Below, one piece after another: positions 9,995 to 20,994 of a DNA stretch of 64,000 nt (positions within the stretch are counted from its first letter, which is position 1; each line of letters begins with the position of its first letter). Both the position numbers and the translations under genes were made by a program. The notes under the pieces are model-generated. The model was not told the origin of the DNA. It ran no database searches and saw only the letters and a program-made list of their open reading frames with translations. The DNA lies in contig OW386287.2 in the NCBI GenBank assembly GCA_936432065.2, forward strand, positions 2,170,001 through 2,234,000, written 5' to 3'. Source of the stretch: Rutpela maculata (Eukaryota > Arthropoda > Insecta > Coleoptera > Cerambycidae).

Positions 9995-11416
9995 ACCACA
10001 GAGTACAGTAACTGCACAGAGGCGAAGTCTTTGGCGGTTCCTTTGAGTTTTGATGGCTCGTTTTCTGTAACCTTGCGTACCAGTTGCGTCTACACCACGG
10101 TGTATTAAATAGGTGGTCCGGCACTTTCCTATTATACTAATGGCTTCGTAAGTGCATGGTTTCTATTTACTTTAGTAGATGGCGCGAGCAATAAGGTCCT
10201 ACAATTACCTGGGCATGTGCATAGTATAACTAACATAATCTCAAATTTTAAGGTTTTTTCATTTATTCTCATTTTTAATGTTTGTATAGGCATTTTTAGC
10301 TTGGAGCCATACTGGCTCCAAGCAAATATTTAAAAATTCACGCAAATATTTTTTCAATATTGTTGATTAATAAAAATAGACTGCTAATTATAGGTTAGAT
10401 TCCTAACCTGCAAAAGTGTCTTATTTTATCGTGACAAACTATTTAAAACTTCATACACATTACGTTGAACTTGACTTCGGTTGAAAGTACAGGGACCAGG
10501 CAAAAATTTTAATAATAGCTACGTAATACCTGTAAATCTTAAGAAATATATATTTTTGAAGTTAGCTGTGACGACACGTGCAATACTGCATGTAGTATTG
10601 CATATATTCTTTCAATGTTTTAATTTAGCTACTTAATGTTAGATGTCACTGGACTCTTGTCAAAAACAAAAAGCCGGGAATGTATGCATCACTGTATGCA
10701 CGTAAGCACAAAACCTGCAAAATTATCTATCTATGCGTAAGTAATGAGAGAACTTAGTTGTCCTGCCATCTTTTACATTATATACGAAGTAAGCACTTAT
10801 GAAGCCACTGTGAGGGTTGTCGTCGCATCACCTATTTAATACACCCTGGTCTACACTGAGAGAAATATGTTGTTAATTTATTTCTTTTAATAGGTTAGAT
10901 TTCAAACCTGCAAAATGCGTTTTATTTTATTGTGACAAACTAGTTAGAACTTTATAAACATTACATTGAACTAGATTTTGGTCGAAAGTATGGGAACCAG
11001 GCAGACATTTTAATAATAGCTACGTAATACTTTTAAATTTTAAGAAATATATATTTTTGAGGTTAGCTATGCCGTCACGTGCAGATCTCCATTAAGGATA
11101 CAGTGAAAAAACAGTGTATTTCGAGTTGGATTGAAAAATATTACCATTTGAATTGCTTATAATCGGCGCCTATTTTCAATTGAGTTGTACACTAGGTTTT
11201 ATTTATGAGAATTTTAATTCTCGGTTAATGTTTTCAATATCCCAAAATGAGTGGAAATAAAATTCACAAATCCAAACTTAACACGATAAACGTCAACAGT
11301 GTCAAGATAAAAATGAGGTTGATTGTTAAACAATTAAGAAATGGCGATGAGTATACAAATTGGGTTTTGGCGGGAAGGCTAGCCTTCGCCTCTGTATAGT
11401 TACTGTACTCTGTGGT
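9995..11416. mobile_element. 1.42-kb inverted-repeat element with internal direct repeats
   Basis: The ends are inverted: accacagagtacagtaactg at 9995 and its near complement ending gtactctgtggt at 11416, each followed inward by cagaggcgaag. A second inverted pair lies inside: 10085-10115 and about 10826-10860, built on cacctatttaatacacc. Two direct copies of a 200-bp unit (10391-10590 and 10891-11090; shared text taataatagctacgtaatac) fill the middle. No ORF. An inverted copy of the inner part is found at 51660-52045. No clear target duplication, so the class is open. Confidence 0.7.
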
Positions 11417-11844
11417 CTAACCTAACGTTCAATAGACTAGTGTGTTAAAGCGTGCAGACTGTATGCTGAGTAAATTTGAGTGTCAAGTGCATCGAGACAT
11501 TACAAGTTTTTTCGACGTTAATAAAGCCCACGGAAGGTGTGAGAGGCCTTCGTGAACCGCTCACAAGCCCTACAAATATAAGCAATCTCACCGGAACGTT
11601 TTCGGTGAGTTTTTTCCAATAAAACTTTTAAAGTGACAGTGACATTATATTTTAAAAACTATTTCCGCTATTTCCGGCATCCCGATGAGGCATATATTTG
11701 TATTAAAATACTGAATAAAATATTAATCTTGTGCAGACTATAAATTTAACACTCAAGTTCTTAGGTCCAAATCCCACCGAACGTAATAGACTTTTTTTTC
11801 TGTTTTAATATGAAAGAAATATTTCAACTTAACAAATACATTAA
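11417..11844. other. No gene seen
   Basis: Unique-looking AT-rich DNA between the inverted-repeat element and the CXC ORF. Confidence 0.4.
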
Positions 11845-12183
11845 ATGAAATCGTTCATATTTTTTAGTGCTCTTTTCGGCTTCAAAGATTCACCGGGTGG
11901 GGAGGTTCTAGCCGCTTCCAGTGGCTGCCGATTTTTTTTTCCTAAAATGTACCGTGTGGCAACAGCGATTTTTTTATCAGCGCTAAATGCGACATTGGGA
12001 CGCATGCAGGGTTGGTCAGATCATTCAGTATTAAGTATTCATTGTTTGGATAAAAATTGTGACAATCGAAAATGTGCTTGTTTTAAGGAAGGCCTAAAAT
12101 GTTGCACCGAGTGCAAATGTCGTTCCTGTAACAACATTATTAAAGATTTCGAGGCAGATATGAACGAATTAGAATACTATTAA
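11845..12183 (+). CDS. Short ORF with CXC-like Cys-rich domain
   Basis: A 112-codon ORF with an intact stop. Its C-terminal third has nine Cys spaced CX4CX4CXCX6CCX2CXCX2C, ending CRSCNN (about residues 67-97), within HCLDKNCDNRKCACFKEG. This resembles the Tesmin/TSO1-type CXC motif and also the Cys-rich motif decayed at 24381-24911 and 39370-39685. CXC motifs bind zinc and often DNA. The N-terminal part (residues 1-60) is hydrophobic and unrelated to anything I recognise, so the true protein may begin at an upstream exon, or the ORF may be the open remainder of a transposon gene. An acidic tail after the motif (DFEADMNELEYY) is shared in character with the other copies. No inverted repeats found around it. 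Expression is unknown. Confidence 0.5.
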   Translation: MKSFIFFSALFGFKDSPGGEVLAASSGCRFFFPKMYRVATAIFLSALNATLGRMQGWSDHSVLSIHCLDKNCDNRKCACFKEGLKCCTECKCRSCNNIIKDFEADMNELEYY

Positions 12184-13261
12184 TGTAGGGCCTACATAAA
12201 CTACATACTACATATTTATCTATCCAAATAGAAAATTTATTTCAACAATAAAACTCATTTTATGCCTACGTTTTTACTTTCATTCATTTAAAAATGTCTA
12301 ATAAACTTACTAATTAGGTGGGTAGTTAGTAACACTGATTGATATTTATAGATTAGGTATTTATATCTACCTACTTGTCTTTTTATTATTAAAAGGAGAC
12401 TATTTTATATTTATTGTACAATTTCTTAATATTAACAACATATGATCAATACTACTGTACAATATATGAAATATTGAACAATAATATTGATCCCCAGATG
12501 TTTCTGATCACTACTGGTTTTGTATCTATTGATATAAGTTAAACTACTACATACACCCCGATCGGGACCGTCAGATCGTTGCAGTCGGCAGGCTTGCTAC
12601 AGCCGAGCGCACAAGAATATGACTTTGGCCCGTTAAAAAAAAATTGTTGACTCAATACTATCAACGAGACTTGAAAATTTTTTATCCTAAAAACTTTTTT
12701 CAACTATTGGCTTCAATTTGTACGCAGCATGTATATACAAATTTTCATAAATAAATGTTTTTCTCGATTGTCTAAAATTACGCTACTGAAAATAATAATT
12801 GAGTTTCCTGTTATTTTTCCAACTTAAAAAAAAATAAATCGGGTTCACGTGGGACGTTGTTCGAAGCGCTATTGTGTCTACTTTAATCTTAAACAAAATA
12901 GCTTGATAGCACAAATATTTTCAGAGATGCAGCGGTGGAGACGTTAAAAAACATATTTCATTAAAAATCTATTTTTTGAGTTTTTCCGAAATAAAAAAGT
13001 TCTCGACCACCAAAAAATGTAAAAAATGATTTCGTGTACACGATTATCTTACTAAAGAATCCCATTAAGTCCGGTTTGGTTCTACGCCGGTTTTTTTTTT
13101 CTCGAAAAACTAAGCAACTTTTCTTCCAGATTTTACTCTCCTAACTTGCATTCACAGCCGTGTTCACTGGGCGGTTCAGCCATCTGACGTCACAACTTGA
13201 CTACATGGTTATCCCGAGCGTTTTTAAGCGCTCCGAATTTAATAATTTTTTTATACATGAA
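12184..13261. other. No gene; fragment of block B
   Basis: About 12690-12770 (cctaaaaacttttttcaact, gcagcatgtatatacaaatt) is a diverged piece of block B described at 36724-37871. The rest is unassigned. Confidence 0.45.
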
Positions 13262-14305
13262 AGCGGCGTCAGTAAATTCTAATTTTTGGCATACTTACTA
13301 TACTCACCAAGCTCTTTCAGAATATGTAATAATAAAAAATTGTTAAATGAGCCTATTGTGTAGAAGAGTAAAATTATCTTTAGAATACTATTTTGGGCTG
13401 TTTGTAGAATATTAAGTACATTATTACATAACCCTCCACAGATAATAATACAATATCTAACCAATGACTCTACTAGCGATTTATATATAACCATCAAATT
13501 TTTCTTATCTAATATATCTCTTAATGTGAAGAACTTACGTGTAAGTTGTCTAATTTTTTTTTGTGACATAAGTAACATGCTCGTCCCATCTTAGATGATG
13601 GTCAAGCATGACACCTAAATATTTGATAATATTAGTTTTACCAACTTTGGGGCAATTGCAATTTCTTGTTGTAAACATGTGTTATTGTGTATATATAGTA
13701 TACCGTGTGTGTAGTCGCGGGCTAGGCACGGGGAGTAAGAATTACAACATCGCGTATGCCAGCTGGCTGAAATGAAATAACAGAGCTGGGATGCTCCACC
13801 GACGGACGAATTTACGGCTGCCGGTGTTGTCATATCTCTCGCGTTACGTGAATGTACATGCCTAATGGGAAATTACACGCACGGTATCTTTAGTAAGTTG
13901 ATCACTAGCTATTAATGTGAATGTTAGAAATTTCGTTTTTTGGATATTTAAGCTCAATAAACTAAAGTTTAGCCACTTAGTCCAACACTGCATGTTCTGT
14001 ACTTATATTCTTTTTAAAGCCAAATTTTCTATTTGTGATCACGTCCTGCTTATCAAAAGATTCTACCAGTCTCTTTTTAAGACATTTTTCAGATATTTTA
14101 GCGGAATTATTGATAACTGAGATAAGTCTATAGTTGTTCAAATTTTTGTAATCACCTGATTTCTGTACGGGAGTCACGTTCGACTCCTTCCATTGATATG
14201 GTATTTGACTAGTATTAAGTGTTAGATTAATTATATGTATTAAAGGTTTGATTATGTGTAGGTGTATGGATTTTATTAATTTAACTGATAACCCGTCTGG
14301 ACATT
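13262..14305 (-). pseudogene. Non-LTR retrotransposon reverse transcriptase relic
   Basis: Minus-strand translation from about 14302 gives CPDGLSVKLIKS, IIKPLIHIINLTLNTSQIPY, QWKESNVTPVQKSGDYKNLN, NYRLISVINN and STEHAVLD: the N-terminal (fingers) part of a non-LTR RT. From about 13690 it resumes with KYLGVMLDHHLRWDEHV, then, after a frameshift, TLRDILDKKNLMVIYKSLVE and RYCIIICGG: the region after the catalytic core. The core with the YxDD box is absent; 13695-13976 holds unrelated, GC-richer DNA instead, so there was a deletion with or without insertion. Dead copy. Confidence 0.88.
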
Positions 14306-14419
14306 ATGTTGTTATCAGGCATGTTTGCACAAAATCTACAAAGAGAAATTTCACTCAACTTACAATATTAAAAAGAAGCAAAAATATTTACCTAAAATCA
14401 CTACAGATCAAACAAATGT
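14306..14419. other. Short unassigned gap
   Basis: Junction between the RT relic and the next repeat; nothing recognised. Confidence 0.4.
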
Positions 14420-14890
14420 TCGTATGTCAAAAAATTAAGGAATCACTACTTCCACATCCTGATTTACCATTCAGGTTTCTTAGAACGACACAAATTTTGA
14501 TATTATATTTGCACTCCACTAAGGGGAAATAATGTTCATAGAACTTAAATAGTATAATATTTGAAATCGTCTACCCCAAAAACCCATAAAACGATTTGCC
14601 ACATTGGTGGTGGGTAAGAAAAAAATGAGACTTTTGGTACTTGTAGATGTACTAGATTACTATTTTATTTTTTCTCCCCTTTAATAATGGGGCTGATGGA
14701 AAAAATATATGGCTTCTCCTACAGATCTCGTTATAATACATGGTGTACCAAATTTCAAGTCAATATCATAAACCATTCCAGAGTAACCGCGCGCACAAAA
14801 AAAAGTTACTGACAGACAGCCCGACATACAGAAATTTTGTAACGTTTCAAGACATTCTAAGCCCATTTAAATAAAAAAAAAATTAATTTC
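14420..14890 (-). repeat. Block X repeat, copy 1 (minus orientation)
   Basis: Shares ggaatcactacttccacatc, gaaatcgtctaccccaaaaa and accaaatttcaagtcaatat with 43400-43927 in the same direction and with 36724-37260 in inverse. Gaps distinguish it from both. No ORF of note. Confidence 0.75.
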
Positions 14891-15928
14891 TGTCATAAAG
14901 TATGACTTGACCACGAAAAATGCTGTCAGATATTTTAGCGTCAGGGGTATTTTTGAATTTCTTGGGGCATCTTAAAACAGATATCACAGCAAAACATTTC
15001 ATTAAAAATCCGATGTCAAATTCCAATTTGAATACTACAAGTCACATGACCGCTCCGTCCGCCAATAGGACTAATCCCTTCTCCTACATCTACTGACAAA
15101 TAGATACCAAAAAAGGAGTGAGGTACATTTTTGCTGTGGCATGATGGACTATAATGTATATCTCTATTGACTCATACACCATTCTACTTAGAAGCAGCGT
15201 CAAACCAAAGGTTTCGGCCCCCTCTAAGAAATTCAAAAGGAAGAGGATGATCCATATTTTCATGAGTATATTATTGCTGATGACTCGAATTTTACTTCTG
15301 TCACAGAGGTCAACTCGCAAAATGTTTGGTGTGTTTTCCATAACAGACTTATTCGGCGATATATTTTTCGAAATAATTTTAATTATAAAAGATTTTTTTT
15401 AAGGTACGGGATTGCTAATATCAAATCAAATGCCTGAAGAAGGGAAATAAGGCTAATAATATAGTTTCGATATGGTGCATATTTTATGATGGACACTATA
15501 TTCATAATCCTTTTATTTAGGTTATAACTGTATCTCTTTAATCCCTAAATTGTATCCAAAATAAAACATACTCGTTGTGTTATTATTAGTCCGTTTTTAA
15601 GTCGATAATCCAAATGTTCAGATCTGACAACATCTCATATCAGCATTTTTTATCTAATATCCCCTGCAAAACACACATTTGTGGGTTGGTTAAACAGGTA
15701 AGGTTTGCAAGTGGGGATTTACTTTTGTTCTAAAGAAGATATGAGATTGAAAAGATGAAAAAATACTCTGTTCTCATTGGGAACTTTTGATCTCTTTTTG
15801 GAGTAATCCAGGGTGTGAACTCATACAGAAGATTTTGATATTGAGTTCATTTTTTTACTTCCTTGGGCAGCGGTTTTTACTACTAGTGATGTTTTTTCAG
15901 CAAAAGCTACCATACATTATTTTTTTTA
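14891..15928. other. No gene seen
   Basis: AT-rich with short overlapping ORFs on both strands (about 82 codons at 15090-15402) that resemble nothing known to me. Confidence 0.4.
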
Positions 15929-16610
15929 TAACATAAACACACCACATATTAATTAGTCCACTCAAATTAGGAAAAAAGATGCCGTTTTAGAGAAAAATTT
16001 TGAACAGCAGTTTCTATGCATAGAAAGTAAATACTCAACTTTTAGAACAATTTTTTGCTTATGCGCAGAAAAAAAGACATAATTTTTGGGATATATACGT
16101 TTTTTCGTGTTTTTTTTTTCATTTAGACGCATATATATATCGAAAAGTACACGTTTTTAAGGCTAAGTGAACATAGCTAAATGTGTTCAGAATACGATTT
16201 TCTATAGAAAAGGTTCTATACATTTTTCCGATTATCCCATTGGTTTCTCCGGAAAAACGACTTGAAAAATATATATGTATGTGTTTTTTCGTGTTACATA
16301 CGTCCAAATGAAAAAAAGAAAACACGAAAAAACATTCTTTCTTTTCTGCGCTTAAGCGAAACCTTGTTCTAAAAGTTGAATACTTACTTCCTATGCAGAG
16401 AAACTGCTGTTCAAAATTTTTTTCCGCTTTTTCCTAATTTGAGTGGACTACATAGTAGACAACTCCCAAATTCCAAGTCAAGGCAGTCAAGAAGGGGGTT
16501 ACATATCTGAAAAAAACACAGACATACCCAGTGTCGCTGGGGATCGAACCCAATACACGACAGACAGTCTCGACGTGCTCGCCAATAATACCCCGCTGTG
16601 CTACCGTGCC
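15929..16610 (-). mobile_element. tRNA-derived SINE, interrupted by a MITE
   Basis: Minus strand from 16610: ggcacggtagcacagcgggg carries an A-box-like start and gggttcgatccccag a B box, so the head is tRNA-like. The body then runs to atttgggagttgtctactat. At that point the MITE 15956-16448 interrupts. The expected tail text gtggtgtgtttatg resumes on the far side (15943-15930). Three other family members in the window share the core (40357-40560, 32506-32575, 55797-55850). Confidence 0.85.
15956..16448. mobile_element. 493-bp foldback MITE with TA target duplication
   Basis: Ends are GTCCACTCAAATTAGGAAAA and its exact-looking inverse, with pairing continuing about 170 bp inward (aacagcagtttct.tgcat, agaacaa, gcgcagaaaa, cgtgtttttt). 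TA flanks at 15954-15955 and 16449-16450. No coding potential. Consistent with a Tc1/mariner-mobilised MITE, inserted into the tail of the SINE. Confidence 0.88.
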
Positions 16611-17706
16611 TTTGGTTTGATAGTTTTTTACTACATCCTAATTTTTGCCTGAAGATCGAACCGGCACATTCGATACCTTCAGACTGCTTATTTCTCGTAC
16701 TAATTAGTGTGGGACGACATGCATGAATCACCCATCCCACTGCCGATCGAGTTCACATGCATTTTCAATAGTTTCATTCGCAGACGACAAGGACGCTGAC
16801 AATTATTATAATTCCAATTTACACTCGATTATCACAAGAAGTCGTGGGTTCGCGTAAACGGTCGTTGCGTAACTCATAGCTGTGTTGACCGCTTATACAG
16901 AAATCCTTGTTTGGAGTGTACAAATCGGAGGAGGTTTATTGTATTCGAAAATACACTTGCGCGTTATGACAGGCGTTTGTTTAGATATTCGGCTGATTGT
17001 TTTGTAGTTCCTCGCCGTACAGAAGTTGATATTCTCAAGGTTTTTTATTCGCTTACTTATACATATTTACTTTAGCGGTTTTACATCAGTAATAATAATC
17101 ATTGGTTATTAATAGAGTACCACACAAGCAACGATTAAAAAAAAATGGAATATCGTATATAGTAAGCTTGTTTATAGTGGGAGCTAAGAACGTCTGATTC
17201 AGAATGAGTGAATTAAATATTCTTACTTTTTATTGGGTATTTTAACACTTCTGTGAAAATATTTCAAAATTTAATGAAAGAAACTAATTTTTGTCATCCA
17301 TTTGGCACAGTTAACTTTTTAAATATTTTTACAAAAACATTTTTTAAGGAAATTTTCACCATCCGGTTTTAAATCGGTTATATCTCGGAAAATATACATC
17401 CTATGTGAGTAATATATTATCAATATCGATAAAACAAAAAACAGCCATTTTCGTTCGACGAATTTTTTCATAATTTTTTTGTGTCCTTGTGCAAATTCGA
17501 TTATTTAAAAAATGCTTAATAAAATGTAAAAATGTTCATTAAAAATATTGCAAATACATATATAAAAGGATAGTTGAGTTATGAAGCACAATAAATAATA
17601 TTAATTTGAGATAGATCGACTAAAGATAGCGATGTCATTCAGTAAGTATGTCCAATTGTCCAGGGGTGCACTCAAGTCGTTCTCAGCTAATATTATTCAA
17701 ATGTAG
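16611..17706. other. No gene seen
   Basis: About 16740-17050 is GC-richer and unique in the window. The rest is AT-rich. I see no exon; see the rejected list for the FADD-like string at 16783. Confidence 0.4.
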
Positions 17707-17942
17707 TGACATTGGCAGGCCCCCCGCATCAAATCATGGGCCCTGGTACCAAATTCATTGGCGGTCCCCCGCACTTAATAATTGATGAGCGGGGAGGAGA
17801 AATTTGAAAAAAAAAGTGTTGTCAAGATCTCTGGCGGATCCCCGCGCTTAATATTTGAGCGGGGGCGAGAATGTTGAAAAGAAGACAACATCTCTGGCGG
17901 ACCCCTGCGCTTAATAATTGAAGAGCGGTGGGGAGAAATTGC
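17707..17942. repeat. Tandem array of 46-76-bp hairpin-forming units, cut by a MITE
   Basis: Three to four imperfect units each start tggcggaccccc-like and contain ccccgcgcttaatatttgag followed by cgggg, so each unit is itself a hairpin (ccccgc/gcgggg). Unit starts are near 17758, 17832 and 17896, with a decayed one before. The last unit stops a few bases before the MITE at 17951 and does not resume beyond it. Confidence 0.75.
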
Positions 17943-17950
17943 CTACGTTA

Positions 17951-18864
17951 CACTCAAAGAAATAGTATGGGTAATTCAACAAAAAAAAAATGGTTAACTA
18001 ACAATATCGTTAATTTTGTTAAACCAAACTATATTGATGGTATTTTTAAACAAGAGGTGATTGTTATTTTAATTAATAAAAAGTTGTCGTACAACAAAAC
18101 AAACATTAACTTAAAAAATAGATGAATATGACTATTATTTTGTTCGTCTGAGTATTATTTTGTTGAATTCTGTCAAATTAAACTAGATAATAGTGTATTT
18201 TATTTTTAACTATTATCGAATTGTAATTCTAACCCAGTATTAGTTCGCTGTATTATTGTACTTGGTAGACAAACCAATATTATTGTCGTCTTCTAGAAGT
18301 TCTAAAAGAATTACCATAAAATTTGCTTGCTTACCACGTAGTCTATTACAGAAATTATTCCCAGATGACGCCACATACAAATCACTGACAATAATCAATC
18401 ATGCATTATCTTACACTCTTATGAATTTATAGAAAATTAATAACATGATTGCAGTGTTCAAATTCTCTCAGGGATCATCGATATATTTGGATGGATCTTA
18501 TAAACGATCTCTAATCTTTGGTTTGGGTGGTCTGATGTCTCAATACTGAGTTTTTGGCTAACCAAAAAAAAACTTCATCATACAATAAAGTGTAGATCAA
18601 CCTAAAAATTAGTTGGTGAACAAAAAACAAAGTCGTTGTACTATTTAATTGTAGACCAAATTGAAAATGGTTAGTGAACATAAAAAAATGTCATTGTACT
18701 ATTTAATTTGTTACAAGAAGATATGATTATTAAATTACTATTTGTTTACGAAAACAAATAAAGTTGTATGACTATTCTTTACTGATTGATTTAACTATGA
18801 AACTAGATAGGCGCGATTTCATATGCTCTTTTTGGTTGAATTTACCTATCATTTTCTTTGAGTG
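17951..18864. mobile_element. 914-bp TIR element (MITE), copy 1
   Basis: Ends CACTCAAAGAAATAGTATGG and inverse CACTCAAAGAAAATGATAGG form 30-35-bp TIRs extending to gtaaattcaac. TA flanks both ends (17949-17950, 18865-18866). It is nearly identical over its length to copy 2 at 20995-22346 apart from the solo LTR there. No transposase frame survives; the ORFs of about 60 codons are spurious. Probably a deletion derivative of a Tc1/mariner-type transposon. Confidence 0.88.
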
Positions 18865-18866
18865 TA

Positions 18867-20092
18867 GAGAGTGTTTAACATATTCTAATTTATATTGGTA
18901 CACAATTCATCACATCATTATTTTGGAATTGTCAATCAAAACGCCAACTACTTAATGCATATTTAGTAATTTATTGAGGTATCAAAAATATCGAGGAAGG
19001 GTTGTTTTGACAAGATGTAGTATTCAAAAAAGAAATTCCGAAAAACTATTAATTCAATTGTCATGTAATAATATGTATCGCAAATGTAAGAAACACATCC
19101 AAAGAGATCATCTGGCTGTTTGTAGAGTGGCATACTTGGTGAATTTTGACTGATGAATGTTTTAAAATTATTCCTTGTTGTGAAAAAGCTATTAAAGTAA
19201 GATATATTTATTATACAGTTTTAAAATACTTTGTAAAAATTTACTAATTTGTTCATATATTTACTCCGTTATCGAGATATTCGCGGTACAAGTGAGGCTT
19301 CAATACATGTGTATCGTATATTAGTAGAAATGCAATATTAAACTAATGAAGTGTGTCACTCTAACCCTTCCTAGGCAGATAGGAAATAGAAACTTTGGTC
19401 TCGGCAATTTTAAGAGGTTTTCCGGATGTTTCCTTTGAATTCCATACCTGTATACCATACCTGTATACCATATTGCATTAATTTTTTGTGTTAATGAAAA
19501 AAAAGTGTCTGAGGTTTCTGGCTCGAGTAGCCATTTTGCTCATCTTGTTAGAGGTCGCCCATTCTGTCGATTTGTGGGAACAAGGCAAAATTACGACTGC
19601 CTCTCACCTCTCGCCACATGACCAACTAGAGGCATAACAAATTTATAAAGATTGCTATTGGTCAGCGTGATGGCGAAAAGTTCATTGTTTCTATTATATT
19701 TAAGGTATAAAAAACCAGACTAGACTGATGATCGTCTATCATAGAAGGTAAAAAACTGCACGATCGATTTGGTTTATATTGAATAGACGATGAAACAAAA
19801 AAGTGCTCTGTCATTTTGAATAATTATTATAAATGCTACTCGGACATGGTAATAGTGACTACTGTTGAAACAAAATGTCAGGAGTGGTTTACTTATAGGT
19901 AGAAGCCAGTCCCCTAGGGGCAAAAAATCGACTTAAAATGAATTCATTAGAAGTAGGTACAAAATACTAAATAAATAAAAATGCCGTTCTTTGTCCCTGA
20001 AAGTACATAATTGATTAATCAAAATCACCAAAATATCCATAATGATTAGAATGCAAATAATATTAAATTAGATACTTAACTCCTAATATTAC
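18867..20092. other. No gene; probably includes 3'UTR of the next RT relic
   Basis: A short duplication ccatacctgtata lies at 19442-19470. The last few hundred bases are probably the 3'UTR of the minus-strand retrotransposon that begins at 23050. Otherwise unassigned. Confidence 0.4.
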
Positions 20093-20992
20093 CTAACTGT
20101 TAAAAAAAACAGTTAAGCAAGATAAAAAAAAGAGAGAAGAAAAGAAAAAAGTTATTAAGTAGGCACATGCATTAATTCTGAAGATGATAGTACTTTTTCC
20201 TTTAAAGAAGGGTAAAATAATATATAAATCTGCTGCCAAGTATGAAAAAGATGATTTAAAGAGAGTAGTTACATGTCTAGGAATATCCAAGGTATTTGTT
20301 ATGAATCTAAGATGAGCATTGTGATGTTGATTTCGGAAAATAATTTATTGCTGAAGAACGTCATTTCTAAACAAGACAAATGAGACGGAGTCCCATTTCT
20401 GGGTGAATATTAAGCAAATTATTCATTTTTAAGACTAAAATCATGTAATATTCGGTAAATTTAGAAAAAAAATGTGCCGTATCTGATAAGTAATTATAAA
20501 TATTCAATTAACCAAGTTTGAGGGTTTATTAATAAAGAATGTGATGCGATCACGCTTGGGCACACCAACTGAGAAAACAAACACCCGTTTTGATTTTTTA
20601 TACTCAGTAAGTCTCTCTTTCTATTAAACAAGGGCCAAAAACAATATTCATATTCAATTTTGGACAAAATAGTTTTATGTTAACAACCTCGGTTAAATGT
20701 TCTTTGAAAGTTAAATAGCAATCGAAAATAACTGCAATATTTCGCCTCTATTAAACTTTCTCAACCCGAACACGAATCTGCAACATCAATTTTGTATCCA
20801 TACACGGGCCATATACAATATCTGCATAATTAAAAACAAAAGTGACACACAATTTCCTCAAACTGAAAGTTCAAATCTTTTGATTGACATAAAACAAATT
20901 CAAATCACAATAGGATCGTGTTGTCAATGTATTAATATGTTCAACGAATCTTAGGTTAGTATCTATAATTAAACCCACATTTTTACATTTCT
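20093..20992 (-). pseudogene. Non-LTR retrotransposon RT relic, C-terminal half
   Basis: Minus strand from 20992 reads, across several frames, KCKNVGLIIDTNLRFVEHIN, LRKLCVTFVFNYADIVYGPC and TLFKSSFSYLAADLYIILPF. These are the conserved post-catalytic stretches of a non-LTR RT (NLGLIID-NLRF, Y-D-VYGPCL, SSFSYLAADLYN-LP). Numerous frameshifts and stops. It is the continuation of 22349-23050, separated by MITE copy 2. Confidence 0.82.
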
Positions 20993-20994
20993 TA

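Noticed and set aside
16411..16740. 109-codon minus-strand ORF
   Set aside because: It is a translation of the SINE and part of the MITE, not a protein.
16771..16860. VSFADD string resembling an RT YxDD box
   Set aside because: No motif A or B precedes it and no RT text follows; chance match.
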